From Nostoc sp. ATCC 53789 (GTDB taxonomy: Bacteria > Cyanobacteriota > Cyanobacteriia > Cyanobacteriales > Nostocaceae), in contig NZ_CP046703.1 in NCBI RefSeq assembly GCF_009873495.1, forward strand, positions 1,240,001 to 1,304,000: a stretch of 64,000 nt of DNA, in the 5' to 3' direction. Under the pieces are notes generated by a model. The model worked only from the letters and a program-made list of their open reading frames with translations, made no database searches and had not been told where the DNA came from. Positions within the stretch are counted from its first letter, which is position 1; each line of letters starts with the position of its first letter. Below are positions 54,598-63,502 of the stretch, piece by piece. Made by a program: the position numbers and the translations under genes.

Positions 54598-54619
54598 ATC
54601 AGCCCTGCCTTTTTAGGGG

Positions 54620-54666
54620 GGATTTAGGGGGATCAAGATATATGGAACTTCACATTAAATTGGTAT
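54620..54666. repeat. right arm of outer inverted repeat
   Basis: GGATTTAGGGGGATCAAGAT...GGTAT, the inverted partner of 53294-53336. Confidence 0.65.
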
Positions 54667-54700
54667 TAGTTAGTGGTCATTAGTTATAATTTCAATAAAA

Positions 54701-54895
54701 ATGGAAGATTCAGTATTTATTATATTTCTTTCCTTTGGATTTCTTTGGGTTTTGATGGGAGTTGTAGGTTGGATTGCATTTCTAAAATCTGAGGGTGAAG
54801 AAATTAAGTTTGGAAAATGGGGACTGATAGTTGCTATTCCAATCTTAATTCCAATAATTTTTACTTTGATTATTGGTGTTCTTTATTATAGGTAA
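54701..54895 (+). CDS. small two-helix membrane protein
   Basis: A 64-residue protein with two hydrophobic segments (about 5-28, FIIFLSFGFLWVLMGVVGWIAFL, and 43-62, LIVAIPILIPIIFTLIIGVLYY) joined by an acidic loop KSEGEEIKFGKW. No ribosome-binding site stands out, yet the sequence is well formed for a membrane protein. It lies between the ISAs1 element and the ClC gene; unknown function. Confidence 0.5.
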   Translation: MEDSVFIIFLSFGFLWVLMGVVGWIAFLKSEGEEIKFGKWGLIVAIPILIPIIFTLIIGVLYYR

Positions 54896-54948
54896 AAACA
54901 GTAATTCTATCGTAATATTTATGTCAACCGCAGGTAAGCCTAAGTAGT

Positions 54949-57588
54949 TCACTTGTGAATTGCACCCCTGACCAAAATCACTGTACTTTCTACACCAGAG
55001 GCGATCGCTTCGGGAATATTACCTTGAATTGCCTGCTGCAATAATCCCTCGCGGGAAGCTCCCAAAACGACAACATCGTAACCTTCGGTTTTCACTAGGT
55101 TAATCACACCTTCAGCTACTGAATCAGCTTGCACTGGGAGCGCAACTACAGTACTAGACAATTTTTGCCGTCGCATTAAATGGCGAATAGCTTGTTCTGA
55201 AATTGACATATCCGGCTTAAATTCAAATGGCTTAAACACCTGTGTCAAGTGAATTTGCGGTTCATTCCCCAATGTAATTAAAGCAGGTAATAACTTAATC
55301 GCTAGCGGAGAATTGGGGCCACCAGCCATTGGTACTAGCCAGCGATTGAACTGGGGGCTGGAAATTAGGGAGTGCCCAGTTGTGCCTAATTTTACTAACA
55401 CGACTTCGCAGGTGGCTTGGCGAATTATGTTGTCTACAACGCTGCCAAAAATCCGACCAGGGGTAGATGTGTTACCTTTCCATCCCATTAGAATTAGGTC
55501 GATGTGTTGTTCGTTGATTGTTTCTAAAATTGCTTGGGCGACATCGTGGGTAACTCGAATCTGCGTGTGCAAGGGGATTTTCCACTTTTTTGCTAAAACT
55601 TCTGCCTGTCTTAGCAAGCGGCGACTTTTTGCCGTTCTTACCTGTGTTTCTGATGGGGAACTGTGGCGGGGTATGAGCATAACTTGCACGCAATCTATTT
55701 CATAATGGCGATCGCGGGCAATAGCTGCTGCCATTTGTAATAAAATACCTGCGGTTTCGGGATTAGCTACTGGTACTAATAATCTACCGCTACCGGTGCT
55801 AGGCGATCGCGTTTGGTAAACTATGTATGAAGGTTCTGGTTGCAGCTTAGGAGTTCCATTTCCACAATTGAGATGATCTACTTCCGCCCGAATAATATCT
55901 GCACGGGTAATAATCCCGATCAGTTTCCGTCCATTCACCACTGGTAAGCGACTGATTTGATAGCGATCGAGTAAATACAACACATTGGCCAGAGTGTGAG
56001 TCGGTGTTACCGTCATCGGGACAGGTGTCATAATTTCTTTTAAGAAAATATCGGCTAAATTGCGATCGCGGAGCGTGTGCTTTGCACTCTCACGAATTTT
56101 CAGCAAATCTGATTGCGTCACAATCCCTACTAACTTGCTATCTTCTACCACAGGAAAACCGCGATGATGGGAACGAGCAAAGGACTGCATGGCTTCTTCT
56201 AAGCTCATCTCTGCATCCAGAGTTTCCACTCGTTCTTGCATCACATCTTTTGCAGTTAACTTAGTTAATGCTCCCTCCATTGGAAGTTGTTTGGTGAGAG
56301 TAATACCTTTTAACTCCAAAAGTTTCTCATAAAGCGAACCAGGTACTACCTTATCCGCAACCAGATAAGCTGCTACAGAAACAATCATTAAAGGTAGTAC
56401 CAGATTGAAATCTGTAGTCATTTCAAACACAATCACAATTGCTGTGATTGGCACTTTGGAAACGGCGCTAAAAAATCCACCCATACCCGCTAGGGCGTAA
56501 GTAGTCGGAGAACCAACTCCAGTGATATATAACTCAGCTACACCGATGATATGTCCTAAACAAGAACCCAAAATCAAACTGGGAGCGAATAATCCCCCCG
56601 GCGCTCCCGAACCAAATGCTATGAGTGTGAGGATGAATTGGGCGGTAAAGGCGATCGCTGCTACTGTAGGTTGTGAATCTCCAGTAATGAAGGACTCCCG
56701 TAATCCTGTATTATCACGGAAGGATGCAGGGAGCATAGCTACGACAACACCAGAGATAAATCCAGCTAAAGCTACCCGCAGGGGTAAGCTGATGTGTAAT
56801 CTTCTATAAAATTTAATACTAAATATTAAGCCACTATGAAACAATGCACCCAACAACCCTGCCAAGATCCCTAACAGTACGAAAAAGGGAATTTCTGGGA
56901 TAGAAAATTGGCTGGAAGATTGCGTTAATTGCAGGTTAAGGTCAAAAGAGCCACCACCTAAGAGTCGGGATATCACCCCACCAATAAAGGAGGCGATAAT
57001 GGCAGTTCCCAGAGTCAATCCTGATAAATCTTGGAGTAACTCTTCAACGATAAATAATACACCTGCGATCGGAGCATTGAAAGCAGCAGCCAAACCCGCA
57101 CCCGCACCGGCTGCAATCATTTGCCGTCGATGATCGGGAGAAGTGGGAACCCAACGACTCATTCCTGCTGCCAAACCTGCCCCTACTTGGACAGTAGGGC
57201 CTTGCCGTCCTAGAGTCATGCCCGAACCGATGGCGATGATAGCGCTGAGTAACTTTACACCCGCTACCCGCCAGGATAAATTCACAGGCACATTGGCTAG
57301 ACTTGCTTTGACTTGCGGAATACCGCTACCAGCAGCCTCTGGAGCCAATCTATCCACCATCCATCCAGCGAGAAATCCCAGGACAAGACCAATTACAGGT
57401 AATACCAGCCATGCCGGAAAAAGGTGGGTCGTATGCACTCGCCATGTCCCCAGCCATCCCGATCCTACTTTCAGGAACACCGCAGATAGGGCAGCAACCA
57501 AACCGATAACACAAGCTTCGGCGATCGCTAAACCTCTTCTAGGCTGCCACCAGGTGCGAAAACGCTGATTTAGAATAGGAAGAGACAT
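54949..57588 (-). CDS. ClC-type anion channel/transporter with CBS pair and Usp domains
   Basis: An 879-residue membrane protein. The ClC core (residues 20-425) has the signatures GSGIPQ (87-92), GRQGPTVQ (127-134) and GGLFAPSLILG. The gating position, Glu148 of E. coli ClC-ec1, is Gln129 here, while the internal proton Glu (E183 in FIVEELLQDLS) is present. After the core come two CBS domains (VMQERVETLDAEMSLEEAM and IMTPVPMTVTPTHTLANVLYLL), which usually bind adenine nucleotides, and two Usp-like domains (one ends LILMGWKGNTSTPGRIFGSVVDNIIRQATCEVVLV, the other VVVLGASREGLLQQAIQGNIPEAIA). Probably a chloride or other anion channel. Confidence 0.92.
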   Translation of the reverse strand: MSLPILNQRFRTWWQPRRGLAIAEACVIGLVAALSAVFLKVGSGWLGTWRVHTTHLFPAWLVLPVIGLVLGFLAGWMVDRLAPEAAGSGIPQVKASLANVPVNLSWRVAGVKLLSAIIAIGSGMTLGRQGPTVQVGAGLAAGMSRWVPTSPDHRRQMIAAGAGAGLAAAFNAPIAGVLFIVEELLQDLSGLTLGTAIIASFIGGVISRLLGGGSFDLNLQLTQSSSQFSIPEIPFFVLLGILAGLLGALFHSGLIFSIKFYRRLHISLPLRVALAGFISGVVVAMLPASFRDNTGLRESFITGDSQPTVAAIAFTAQFILTLIAFGSGAPGGLFAPSLILGSCLGHIIGVAELYITGVGSPTTYALAGMGGFFSAVSKVPITAIVIVFEMTTDFNLVLPLMIVSVAAYLVADKVVPGSLYEKLLELKGITLTKQLPMEGALTKLTAKDVMQERVETLDAEMSLEEAMQSFARSHHRGFPVVEDSKLVGIVTQSDLLKIRESAKHTLRDRNLADIFLKEIMTPVPMTVTPTHTLANVLYLLDRYQISRLPVVNGRKLIGIITRADIIRAEVDHLNCGNGTPKLQPEPSYIVYQTRSPSTGSGRLLVPVANPETAGILLQMAAAIARDRHYEIDCVQVMLIPRHSSPSETQVRTAKSRRLLRQAEVLAKKWKIPLHTQIRVTHDVAQAILETINEQHIDLILMGWKGNTSTPGRIFGSVVDNIIRQATCEVVLVKLGTTGHSLISSPQFNRWLVPMAGGPNSPLAIKLLPALITLGNEPQIHLTQVFKPFEFKPDMSISEQAIRHLMRRQKLSSTVVALPVQADSVAEGVINLVKTEGYDVVVLGASREGLLQQAIQGNIPEAIASGVESTVILVRGAIHK

Positions 57589-57628
57589 AAGGGACTTCCA
57601 ACTAAAAAATATCCCATCGCATTTAGGG

Positions 57629-57785
57629 CAGGGGGCAGGGAGCAGGGGGGGGAAAACTAGTCGTGTTGAGTCCAGAAATTGGAATAATTTATTTTTTGGA
57701 GTTCCCTAATTTGTGAGAATTAGGGCATTGGGCATTGGGCAATAATCGTTATTTTTCCCCTGCCTCCCTTGCTCCCCCTGCCCCC
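57629..57785. repeat. CAGGGGGCAGGGAGCAGGG and GGGCATTGGGCA low-complexity tract
   Basis: Short G/C-rich tandem phrases between the ClC and PmbA-like genes, of the kind common in Nostocales. No gene. Confidence 0.65.
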
Positions 57786-57792
57786 TGCCTCT

Positions 57793-59106
57793 TTAATTAC
57801 TTCTCCCCGTGGTGGATAGCCCTTCTACTATCAGAGATGGAGTATAACAAGAACCATTCCAGTCACCATCGTTGCCCAGTGCAACCAATTGCTTCAGGGC
57901 TGTGTAAACATTACCTGCAACCATAGTATCCTTAACGCGCCCAATTACTTGACCATTTTGGACTCGGTAGCCTAAATCGACATTGATCGAAAAATCTCCA
58001 GAAATACTCCCACCATCACCCAGCATTTGATCCACAATCAAGCCATCATCTAGTTGTTGAATCAAATCTGGTAGCGATGCCGAACCTGGCTGGATGAGAA
58101 AATTAAATAAACCAGGAGTGGGATAGCTGCCTAAACCAGGGCGAAAACCATTTCCAGTAGTGTCAGTACCCAGTTGGCGGCCGGTGGTGCGATCGCCATA
58201 GAAATGCTGTAAGATTCCGTTTTGGATAAATACTAAAGATTGGGTTGGAGTACCTTCATCATCAAAAGGGCAACTGTAAGGGCCAGCTTCTGGATCTTGG
58301 TAGAGAGTGAGACTGGGGGCGACAACTGGGTTCCCTAAACGTTCTGCCCAAGGTGAAGATACTTCTAAGACTTGCTTGCCATTCAAAGCGGCTTGCACAG
58401 TACCCCAAAGCATATCAGCAGCTTTAGAAGTGAACAAAATCGGGACACGACCAGTAGGGGGCGAGACATTTTCTCTGGCCCAAATTAACCGTTGTAAAAT
58501 TTGGTTAGCTAATCTCTCAGGGTGGAGTTCTCCCCGCTTGGTTTGACCGTCAGCAACACTTAAAAAATCATCGCCACGTACCCATTCTGCTGATACATAG
58601 CAGTTAAGGGTAGTATCAGTGTAGTAACAATCTAAACCTTTGGTGTTGACTATTCTGGTAGTTTCAATATCACATTCCCAGTCACCATTGCACACAACAT
58701 CGGGATAGACATCGCGGATGAGTGCGATCGCTTCTTTGCCCCAGTCTACCAAAATCTCTATCGGTACACTTTCTCCTAAATCTGGGTAGGAGGGCTGAAA
58801 GTTAGAGCCTAATTCTACAGTTTCCGGTTCATTCAGGTGACTTAATGCCAGAGCTTTTTCCACCATCACTTCGGCTAAGACAGAACCGTAAGCCACCGTC
58901 AGCCCCGGACGACCGTTTCGCCAAAGCCGTAGTGCTGTACCTTCAGATTGGTTGGTTTCTAGCTGTTTGAGTCGGTTTGCCTCAAAAAACACTGGACGAG
59001 AAAGCGATCGCGACTGATACACCTCAGCAGCTTCTGCTCCAGATTTTATAGCTAGTTCCAGCAACTGTTCGGCTAGTGTATCTTGTGACAAATTTTCAGA
59101 ACCCAT
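57793..59106 (-). CDS. TldD/PmbA family protein (TldE-like)
   Basis: A 437-residue protein of the PmbA (TldE) group, partner of the TldD metalloprotease, which cleaves peptides such as CcdA and microcin precursors. Family blocks: MGSENLSQDTLAEQLLELAIKSGAEAAEVYQSRS, EGTALRLWRNGRPGLTVAYGS and DTTGNGFRPGLGSYPTPGLFNFLIQPG. The HExxxH zinc motif of TldD is absent, as expected for the partner. ATG at 59106 is preferred; the frame opens at 59139. No tldD gene is visible next to it. Confidence 0.88.
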   Translation of the reverse strand: MGSENLSQDTLAEQLLELAIKSGAEAAEVYQSRSLSRPVFFEANRLKQLETNQSEGTALRLWRNGRPGLTVAYGSVLAEVMVEKALALSHLNEPETVELGSNFQPSYPDLGESVPIEILVDWGKEAIALIRDVYPDVVCNGDWECDIETTRIVNTKGLDCYYTDTTLNCYVSAEWVRGDDFLSVADGQTKRGELHPERLANQILQRLIWARENVSPPTGRVPILFTSKAADMLWGTVQAALNGKQVLEVSSPWAERLGNPVVAPSLTLYQDPEAGPYSCPFDDEGTPTQSLVFIQNGILQHFYGDRTTGRQLGTDTTGNGFRPGLGSYPTPGLFNFLIQPGSASLPDLIQQLDDGLIVDQMLGDGGSISGDFSINVDLGYRVQNGQVIGRVKDTMVAGNVYTALKQLVALGNDGDWNGSCYTPSLIVEGLSTTGRSN

Positions 59107-59335
59107 GACCCTTAGTGAATTGTGGATTTTGAACCGCATATCAACGCACCTTGGAGAAAGTGCGATCGCTAAAAACCAACGATCGGGCTTTCTGCCGATG
59201 GACGCAGATAACTATCCAAAAATCATCAGCGTTTCCTTACAGTTACGATTTGGAACCGCAGATCAAAACTGATGGACGCAGTTAATTATCCCAAATCATT
59301 GTCATGTCTCAACGGATCTAGTCATTTGTCATTTG

Positions 59336-59378
59336 TCATTGGTCATTAGTCCCCATTCCCAATTCCCAATTCCCATCT
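59336..59378. repeat. dispersed 15-mer followed by CCCAATTC heptamers
   Basis: TCATTGGTCATTAGT at 59336-59350 is followed by four degenerate copies of the heptamer CCCAATT. Same arrangement as at 61363. Confidence 0.8.
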
Positions 59379-60239
59379 TCAAAGATTAACCTCTTGCAAT
59401 AGCCAAAAACCAGCAAAAGATTCTGCTTTGGGATCAGACTGTATACCAATAAAATGCACTCCGTTAGCTTTTTGCTTGGCTTCTTCAAAACCTTTAGCCT
59501 CTGCCAAGACTTGAGGTTTTTTGATATTTGCCACAATCCAGCTTTCATTAACACCCGTTTCTAAAAGCAATCTCGGCTCTTCACTGGTGTCAAATCTTAA
59601 GAAAGCTAACTCCAAACCAGACATCCAGCCAGCCAAGGGTAAGGCTCTCGGTGAGAAAATCAAAATACCAGGAATACGGGCTTCGGGTGAAACTTTTGCC
59701 AATTCTAAAGGGAAAGCTTCACCAAAGCCAATTTCCCACTCTGGCATTTCAGCCAAATCCGCAGCATCCAAGGTAACAAATACCCACTGTTGCCCTTCCA
59801 AAGCATCTGGTAAACGTTGCGGCAAAGGTTTTTCCAAGCGGACTGAGGGATTAGTCCCCCCTTGATACCCCGGTTCTTGAGGATACACTTCCTTCATCCG
59901 CTCTTCTAGCCATTGGTTAAGAACCAGAGTGCGGCGGCTAGGCTGGGCGGGAATGCTTATATCTTGACAGGCTTTTGTAATCATGTTGTTCATTTGGCGG
60001 CGGAAAAAGCGGATTTTAATTGGTGCTTTTCCAGCTTGGTTAATAGCCTCTTGCAATGCTGTCCGCAACCAGCCCGAGTTTACCTGGGTACTGGGACAAT
60101 ATTGAGCATAGCGAAACAAAGAATCTGGTTTTGTGCCAATATCCAAGGGGCTTTCGCAGACTAAGACTTCCCAAATTTTTTTCTGATTATCGTCCAAAAT
60201 CGGACGGGAGTAAAAATCGATTTCCCAAATACTGCCCAT
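59379..60239 (-). CDS. Tab2/Atab2 family RNA-binding protein
   Basis: A 286-residue cyanobacterial homologue of the plant and algal Tab2/Atab2 factors that activate translation of photosystem I psaB mRNA in plastids. Family blocks: IWEIDFYSRPILDDNQKKIWEVLVCES, IRFFRRQMNNMITKAC, LEGQQWVFVTLDAADLAEMPEWEIGFGEAFPLEL and the C-terminal VHFIGIQSDPKAESFAGFWLLQEVNL. The cyanobacterial protein is expected to bind RNA and help photosystem assembly. Confidence 0.9.
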   Translation of the reverse strand: MGSIWEIDFYSRPILDDNQKKIWEVLVCESPLDIGTKPDSLFRYAQYCPSTQVNSGWLRTALQEAINQAGKAPIKIRFFRRQMNNMITKACQDISIPAQPSRRTLVLNQWLEERMKEVYPQEPGYQGGTNPSVRLEKPLPQRLPDALEGQQWVFVTLDAADLAEMPEWEIGFGEAFPLELAKVSPEARIPGILIFSPRALPLAGWMSGLELAFLRFDTSEEPRLLLETGVNESWIVANIKKPQVLAEAKGFEEAKQKANGVHFIGIQSDPKAESFAGFWLLQEVNL

Positions 60240-60449
60240 GTTTTGCGGTAAAAATCTGGCTGCTATGTTTTCCTGATATGTTGATCATACGAGTGTTGGG
60301 GCAGCATTGGGCATTGGGAATTGGGAATTTGGAAGAGGACTTGGGGACAAGGAGAATTGGGGACAAGGGGAAAGACTTGTTTCAAGTTCTCACCTCTTGT
60401 CCCCTTGTCCCCCTGCTCCCCATTCCCCATTCCCTCTCCAAAAATGAAT

Positions 60450-60478
60450 GTAGAGACGTTGCATTGCAACGTCTCTAC
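60450..60478. repeat. 29-bp perfect palindrome
   Basis: Arms GTAGAGACGTTGCA and TGCAACGTCTCTAC around a single T. It shares the TAG(A/G)GAC...GTC(T/C)CTA ends with the palindrome at 27261 but has a different core. Preceded by a GGGGACAAGG low-complexity inverted repeat (60342-60412). Confidence 0.85.
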
Positions 60479-60598
60479 AAGGGTTTCAGGTAACGCATAA
60501 TTAATTTCTGGAGATGTCTAGTATTCTCATCTGTTGAGTATATGCTGTGTTGTGTTTAGATTTGAGGAAAAATAGCGATCGCTAAAGTATCTCCTTAA

Positions 60599-61246
60599 TT
60601 AACCACGATTGATCCAAACGCCTCTGAGTCCTGCTGCTTTAGCGGCGTAGTAGTCTTCTACAACGCTATCGCCAATATGCCATGCTGCTGAAGGGGAACA
60701 TTTATGTTTATCTAAGGCAATAGCAAAAATTTGAGGATCGGGTTTAGCTGCACGTACCTGGGTAGCAATAGTGACGGAGGTAAAAAACTCTCTCAATCCC
60801 AAACTTTGCAATACTGAATAAATCCGGGAATCAAAATTGGATAGCACCCCCAAAGTAACCCCCAACCGTCGCCAGTTGATTAAAGCTGGTAAGACATCGG
60901 GATAGACAAACCACGGTTCGCCAGTGCCAAAGTGAATGTAAAGTTCGCTAAAAAAAGCCGAAAAGTCAGAAAATTCCTTGAGGACACCTGCACTTTCAAA
61001 AGTGTTCAGGGCAATTATCCGCCACCAATCAAACTCGCGCTGGGGAATATCTTGGAGTTCTGCATCTGGAAATATCGGCGGCGGGGCTGCTTTAAAGCTT
61101 TTGATGAAAGCTGTATTCAATGTTTCGGCTGGAACCGTCACACCAAATTCCTCGGCTATCTGACTATAAACTTTACCTACACTGCCTTTAACATCGAAGA
61201 GTGTACCCACAGCATCTAAAAAAATAACTTTCGGTTGTTCCATCAA
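60599..61246 (-). CDS. HAD-family hydrolase (REG-2-like)
   Basis: A 215-residue HAD subfamily IA phosphatase. Motif I is FLDAVGTLFD (nucleophile Asp; the second acidic position is Val, as in other REG-2/HDHD3-like members), motif II LGVLSNFDSR, motif III Lys in RAAKPDPQIF and motif IV HIGDSVVEDYYAAKAAGLRGVWI. Substrate unknown. The start is MMEQPKVIF; either Met could be used. Confidence 0.88.
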   Translation of the reverse strand: MMEQPKVIFLDAVGTLFDVKGSVGKVYSQIAEEFGVTVPAETLNTAFIKSFKAAPPPIFPDAELQDIPQREFDWWRIIALNTFESAGVLKEFSDFSAFFSELYIHFGTGEPWFVYPDVLPALINWRRLGVTLGVLSNFDSRIYSVLQSLGLREFFTSVTIATQVRAAKPDPQIFAIALDKHKCSPSAAWHIGDSVVEDYYAAKAAGLRGVWINRG

Positions 61247-61362
61247 AGTTTGAAGATTTTGAATGTTAGATTTTGGCTCGTTAGAGAGGTTCTGTGGGTA
61301 GAGTCTAGCATCTGCTAAGTAGCTTGACGAAAATAAAGTAAATCATTGTCATTTGTCATTTG

Positions 61363-61455
61363 TCATTGGTCATTAGTCTCCATCCCCCATTTCCAATTCC
61401 CCATTTCCAATTCCCCATTCCCCATTCCCAATTCCCAATTCCCAATTCCCAATTA
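61363..61455. repeat. dispersed 15-mer and CCCAATTC heptamer array
   Basis: TCATTGGTCATTAGT (61363-61377) is followed by about ten degenerate copies of CCCAATT/CCCCATT. These short tandem repeats are typical of heterocyst-forming cyanobacteria. It ends three bases before the ndbB stop codon. Confidence 0.85.
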
Positions 61456-61457
61456 AG

Positions 61458-62651
61458 TTACTTAGAAAGTGTCTCGATGATTGGACGTACTAGCCAATTA
61501 AAACCAACTTTGAGTTGATGGTCTAAAGTTGGCAACCTATATAAATAGGCAATCCGGCGGGCGACGGATGCCAAGGGCCCATCTAGTTTAATTCCCAAAC
61601 CAGTAAGGGTGGCGTTGTTTTTACCCAATGTCATCATTTCTCCTAACTGTTGGTAGTGGAAGGGAAGGAGGGGACGATTAGTGAGACTTGCCCAAATATT
61701 CCAAGCAGTATAATCAGCTTGTTGAAAAGCGGCTTGTGCTGTAGCGGGGACTTGCTGTCCTTCAACATCATGAGAGTCTGCTAAATCTCCCAAGGCAAAG
61801 ATTTCTGGATGATCAATCACTTGTAAATTAGATGTAGTGCTGATTTGACCGCGCTGATTTTGCTTGAGGGGAAGAGATTTCACTACAGGCGCAACCCTAT
61901 TTCCCACGGTCCAAATTACCAAATCTACGGGAATCGTGTCTAACTGGCTTTTGTACTCTAGGGTGATGCTATTTTGCTCTATTGATTCGACTTTGGTTTC
62001 TAAGTCCAGAAATACGCCACGGGCTTCTAGAGCTTTTTTTGCTGCTTCCCGGTTAAACTCTGGAGAAGTTCGCAAAATTTGATCGGCGATTTCAACGATC
62101 CGAAAGCGTCCTCTTTCACCGAGTCTGTCGGCTAACTTACAGGCTAACTCTACACCACTGTAGCCAGCCCCAATAATTGCCACCCGAATTTTATCAGCAT
62201 CCGATTCTTCTAAAAATCGCAGGCGTTCTTCCAAGCGATAGGCATCAGAGATGGTGCGGAATGGGTAGCCATAGGTTGCCGCACCGGGGACTAAATCTAG
62301 CGGTGTCTCACCTCCTAGTGCCAGCACTAAGCGATCGTAAGGGATTTCTGGCCCTTCATGTATATTTACCCGTTGCTGGTCGATGTCAATTCCAGACACA
62401 ACTCCTTGATAAAAGCGCACCCCAGTGCCTTGTAAAAGTTCTTCAAAAGGTGGAGCAATTTCCCAAGTTTGCAGTTCGCCAGTGAGTAATTCGTAAAGTA
62501 AAGGGGAGAATAGGAAGCGATCGCTTTGATCTACCAAAACAATTTCGGGTTTTTGCGTAGATTCCCAAGGTAACTGGCTTAAGCGCAAGGCTGTGTAGAG
62601 GCCACCAAAGCCTCCGCCAAGGATACAAATTCTAGAATTTTGTTGAGTCAT
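61458..62651 (-). CDS. ndbB: type II NAD(P)H dehydrogenase, NdbB-type
   Basis: A 397-residue two-dinucleotide-binding flavoprotein. FAD-binding ILGGGFGGLYTALRLSQLPWE (about 9-29), then the NAD-binding block VAIIGAGYSGVELACKLADRLGERGR, the NGDxxD-like region IFALGDLAD for FAD, and the C-terminal block LGEMMTLGKNNATLTGLGIKLDGPLASVARRIAYLYRLPTLDHQLKVGFNWL, expected to touch the membrane. It matches cyanobacterial NdbB (Synechocystis slr1743), which reduces demethylphylloquinone in vitamin K1 synthesis, as well as acting as NDH-2. No proton pumping is expected. Confidence 0.9.
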   Translation of the reverse strand: MTQQNSRICILGGGFGGLYTALRLSQLPWESTQKPEIVLVDQSDRFLFSPLLYELLTGELQTWEIAPPFEELLQGTGVRFYQGVVSGIDIDQQRVNIHEGPEIPYDRLVLALGGETPLDLVPGAATYGYPFRTISDAYRLEERLRFLEESDADKIRVAIIGAGYSGVELACKLADRLGERGRFRIVEIADQILRTSPEFNREAAKKALEARGVFLDLETKVESIEQNSITLEYKSQLDTIPVDLVIWTVGNRVAPVVKSLPLKQNQRGQISTTSNLQVIDHPEIFALGDLADSHDVEGQQVPATAQAAFQQADYTAWNIWASLTNRPLLPFHYQQLGEMMTLGKNNATLTGLGIKLDGPLASVARRIAYLYRLPTLDHQLKVGFNWLVRPIIETLSK

Positions 62652-62833
62652 CGATTTTATCTATAAAAGGATCAATACAAGCTGGGCAACTAACTTCAGT
62701 CTAGTCAGTTAAAGCGGACTTTTCAAAATCACATCAAGTTTTTGAGAGATTAATCATTAATGGTCACAGTTATCTAACGGTCGATTCGCTATATTTAACG
62801 GTTAACAGGCAACGGCTAAAAGGAGTTAAAGAG

Positions 62834-63457
62834 ATGGAAATTAAGCCAACTGACCCATCGCTAGCACTCAAGGAAATTCCCCCTGGCTATCTCAACATTA
62901 TGGGTTACGTCGATCAATCAGAAGTTAATGGCCCTGGTTGTCGTGCAGTCGTCTGGGTACAAGGTTGTCTTCGTGAGTGTCCTGGCTGCTTTAATACTAA
63001 CTCTTGGTCATTTGAGGCTAACCAATTGATTGCTGTTGATACCCTTGCCGAGAATATTCTCAGCAATCCCCACAACACGGGTGTAACATTCTCTGGTGGA
63101 GAACCATTTTGGCAAGCAACTGCACTAGCGTCTTTAGCTCGTAAAGTAAAAGCTGCTGGGTTAAATGTAATGTCTTTTTCTGGGTTCACTCTCAAGCAAC
63201 TACAGTCTCAATCTGCACCCCCAGGTTCTCAAGAATTGTTAGAACAACTTGATATCCTAATTGACGGGCCTTTTGTACAATCCCTGGCAATTAATTCTCC
63301 TAACTCTCCAGTTTCTTCTAGCAATCAACGGGTTCGTGTGTTAAACCCGGCTTTCCAAGACCAAATTACTTGGGCTAGCGATCAGATAGAAGTCCACATC
63401 CTCAAGGATGGTGGCCGCATTGTCACTGGCTATCAAGGTGGGCTGGAATTAACGTAG
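62834..63457 (+). CDS. radical SAM activase, NrdG-like
   Basis: A 207-residue radical S-adenosylmethionine protein. The [4Fe-4S] cluster motif is C45-x3-C49-x2-C52 (WVQGCLRECPGCFNTNSW), followed by GVTFSGGEPFWQ, which contacts the SAM. The protein resembles the activating enzyme of anaerobic ribonucleotide reductase (NrdG), but no nrdD is near. Cyanobacterial members are sometimes annotated as 4Fe-4S single-cluster proteins of unknown target. The ribosome-binding site AGGAGT lies 9 bases before the start. Confidence 0.88.
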   Translation: MEIKPTDPSLALKEIPPGYLNIMGYVDQSEVNGPGCRAVVWVQGCLRECPGCFNTNSWSFEANQLIAVDTLAENILSNPHNTGVTFSGGEPFWQATALASLARKVKAAGLNVMSFSGFTLKQLQSQSAPPGSQELLEQLDILIDGPFVQSLAINSPNSPVSSSNQRVRVLNPAFQDQITWASDQIEVHILKDGGRIVTGYQGGLELT

Positions 63458-63502
63458 GGAATTGGGAATTGGGCATTGGGCATAAAAAATTTAGCCTCAG
63501 AA

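Larger units (their letters stand above)
53449..54607 (+). mobile_element. ISAs1-family insertion sequence, about 1159 bp
   Basis: Ends are CAGGGCTGATTCAT at 53449 and its complement ATGAATCAGCCCTG ending at 54607. The single transposase gene fills it in two frames. No clear target duplication: the left flank ends TTGAAAAAG and the right flank starts CCTTTTTAG, which are inverted rather than direct. It appears to have entered the centre of the surrounding GATCCCCC-type repeat. Confidence 0.85.

Noticed and set aside
56522..56809. plus-strand frames inside the ClC gene
   Set aside because: Shadow frames opposite a well-supported coding sequence.
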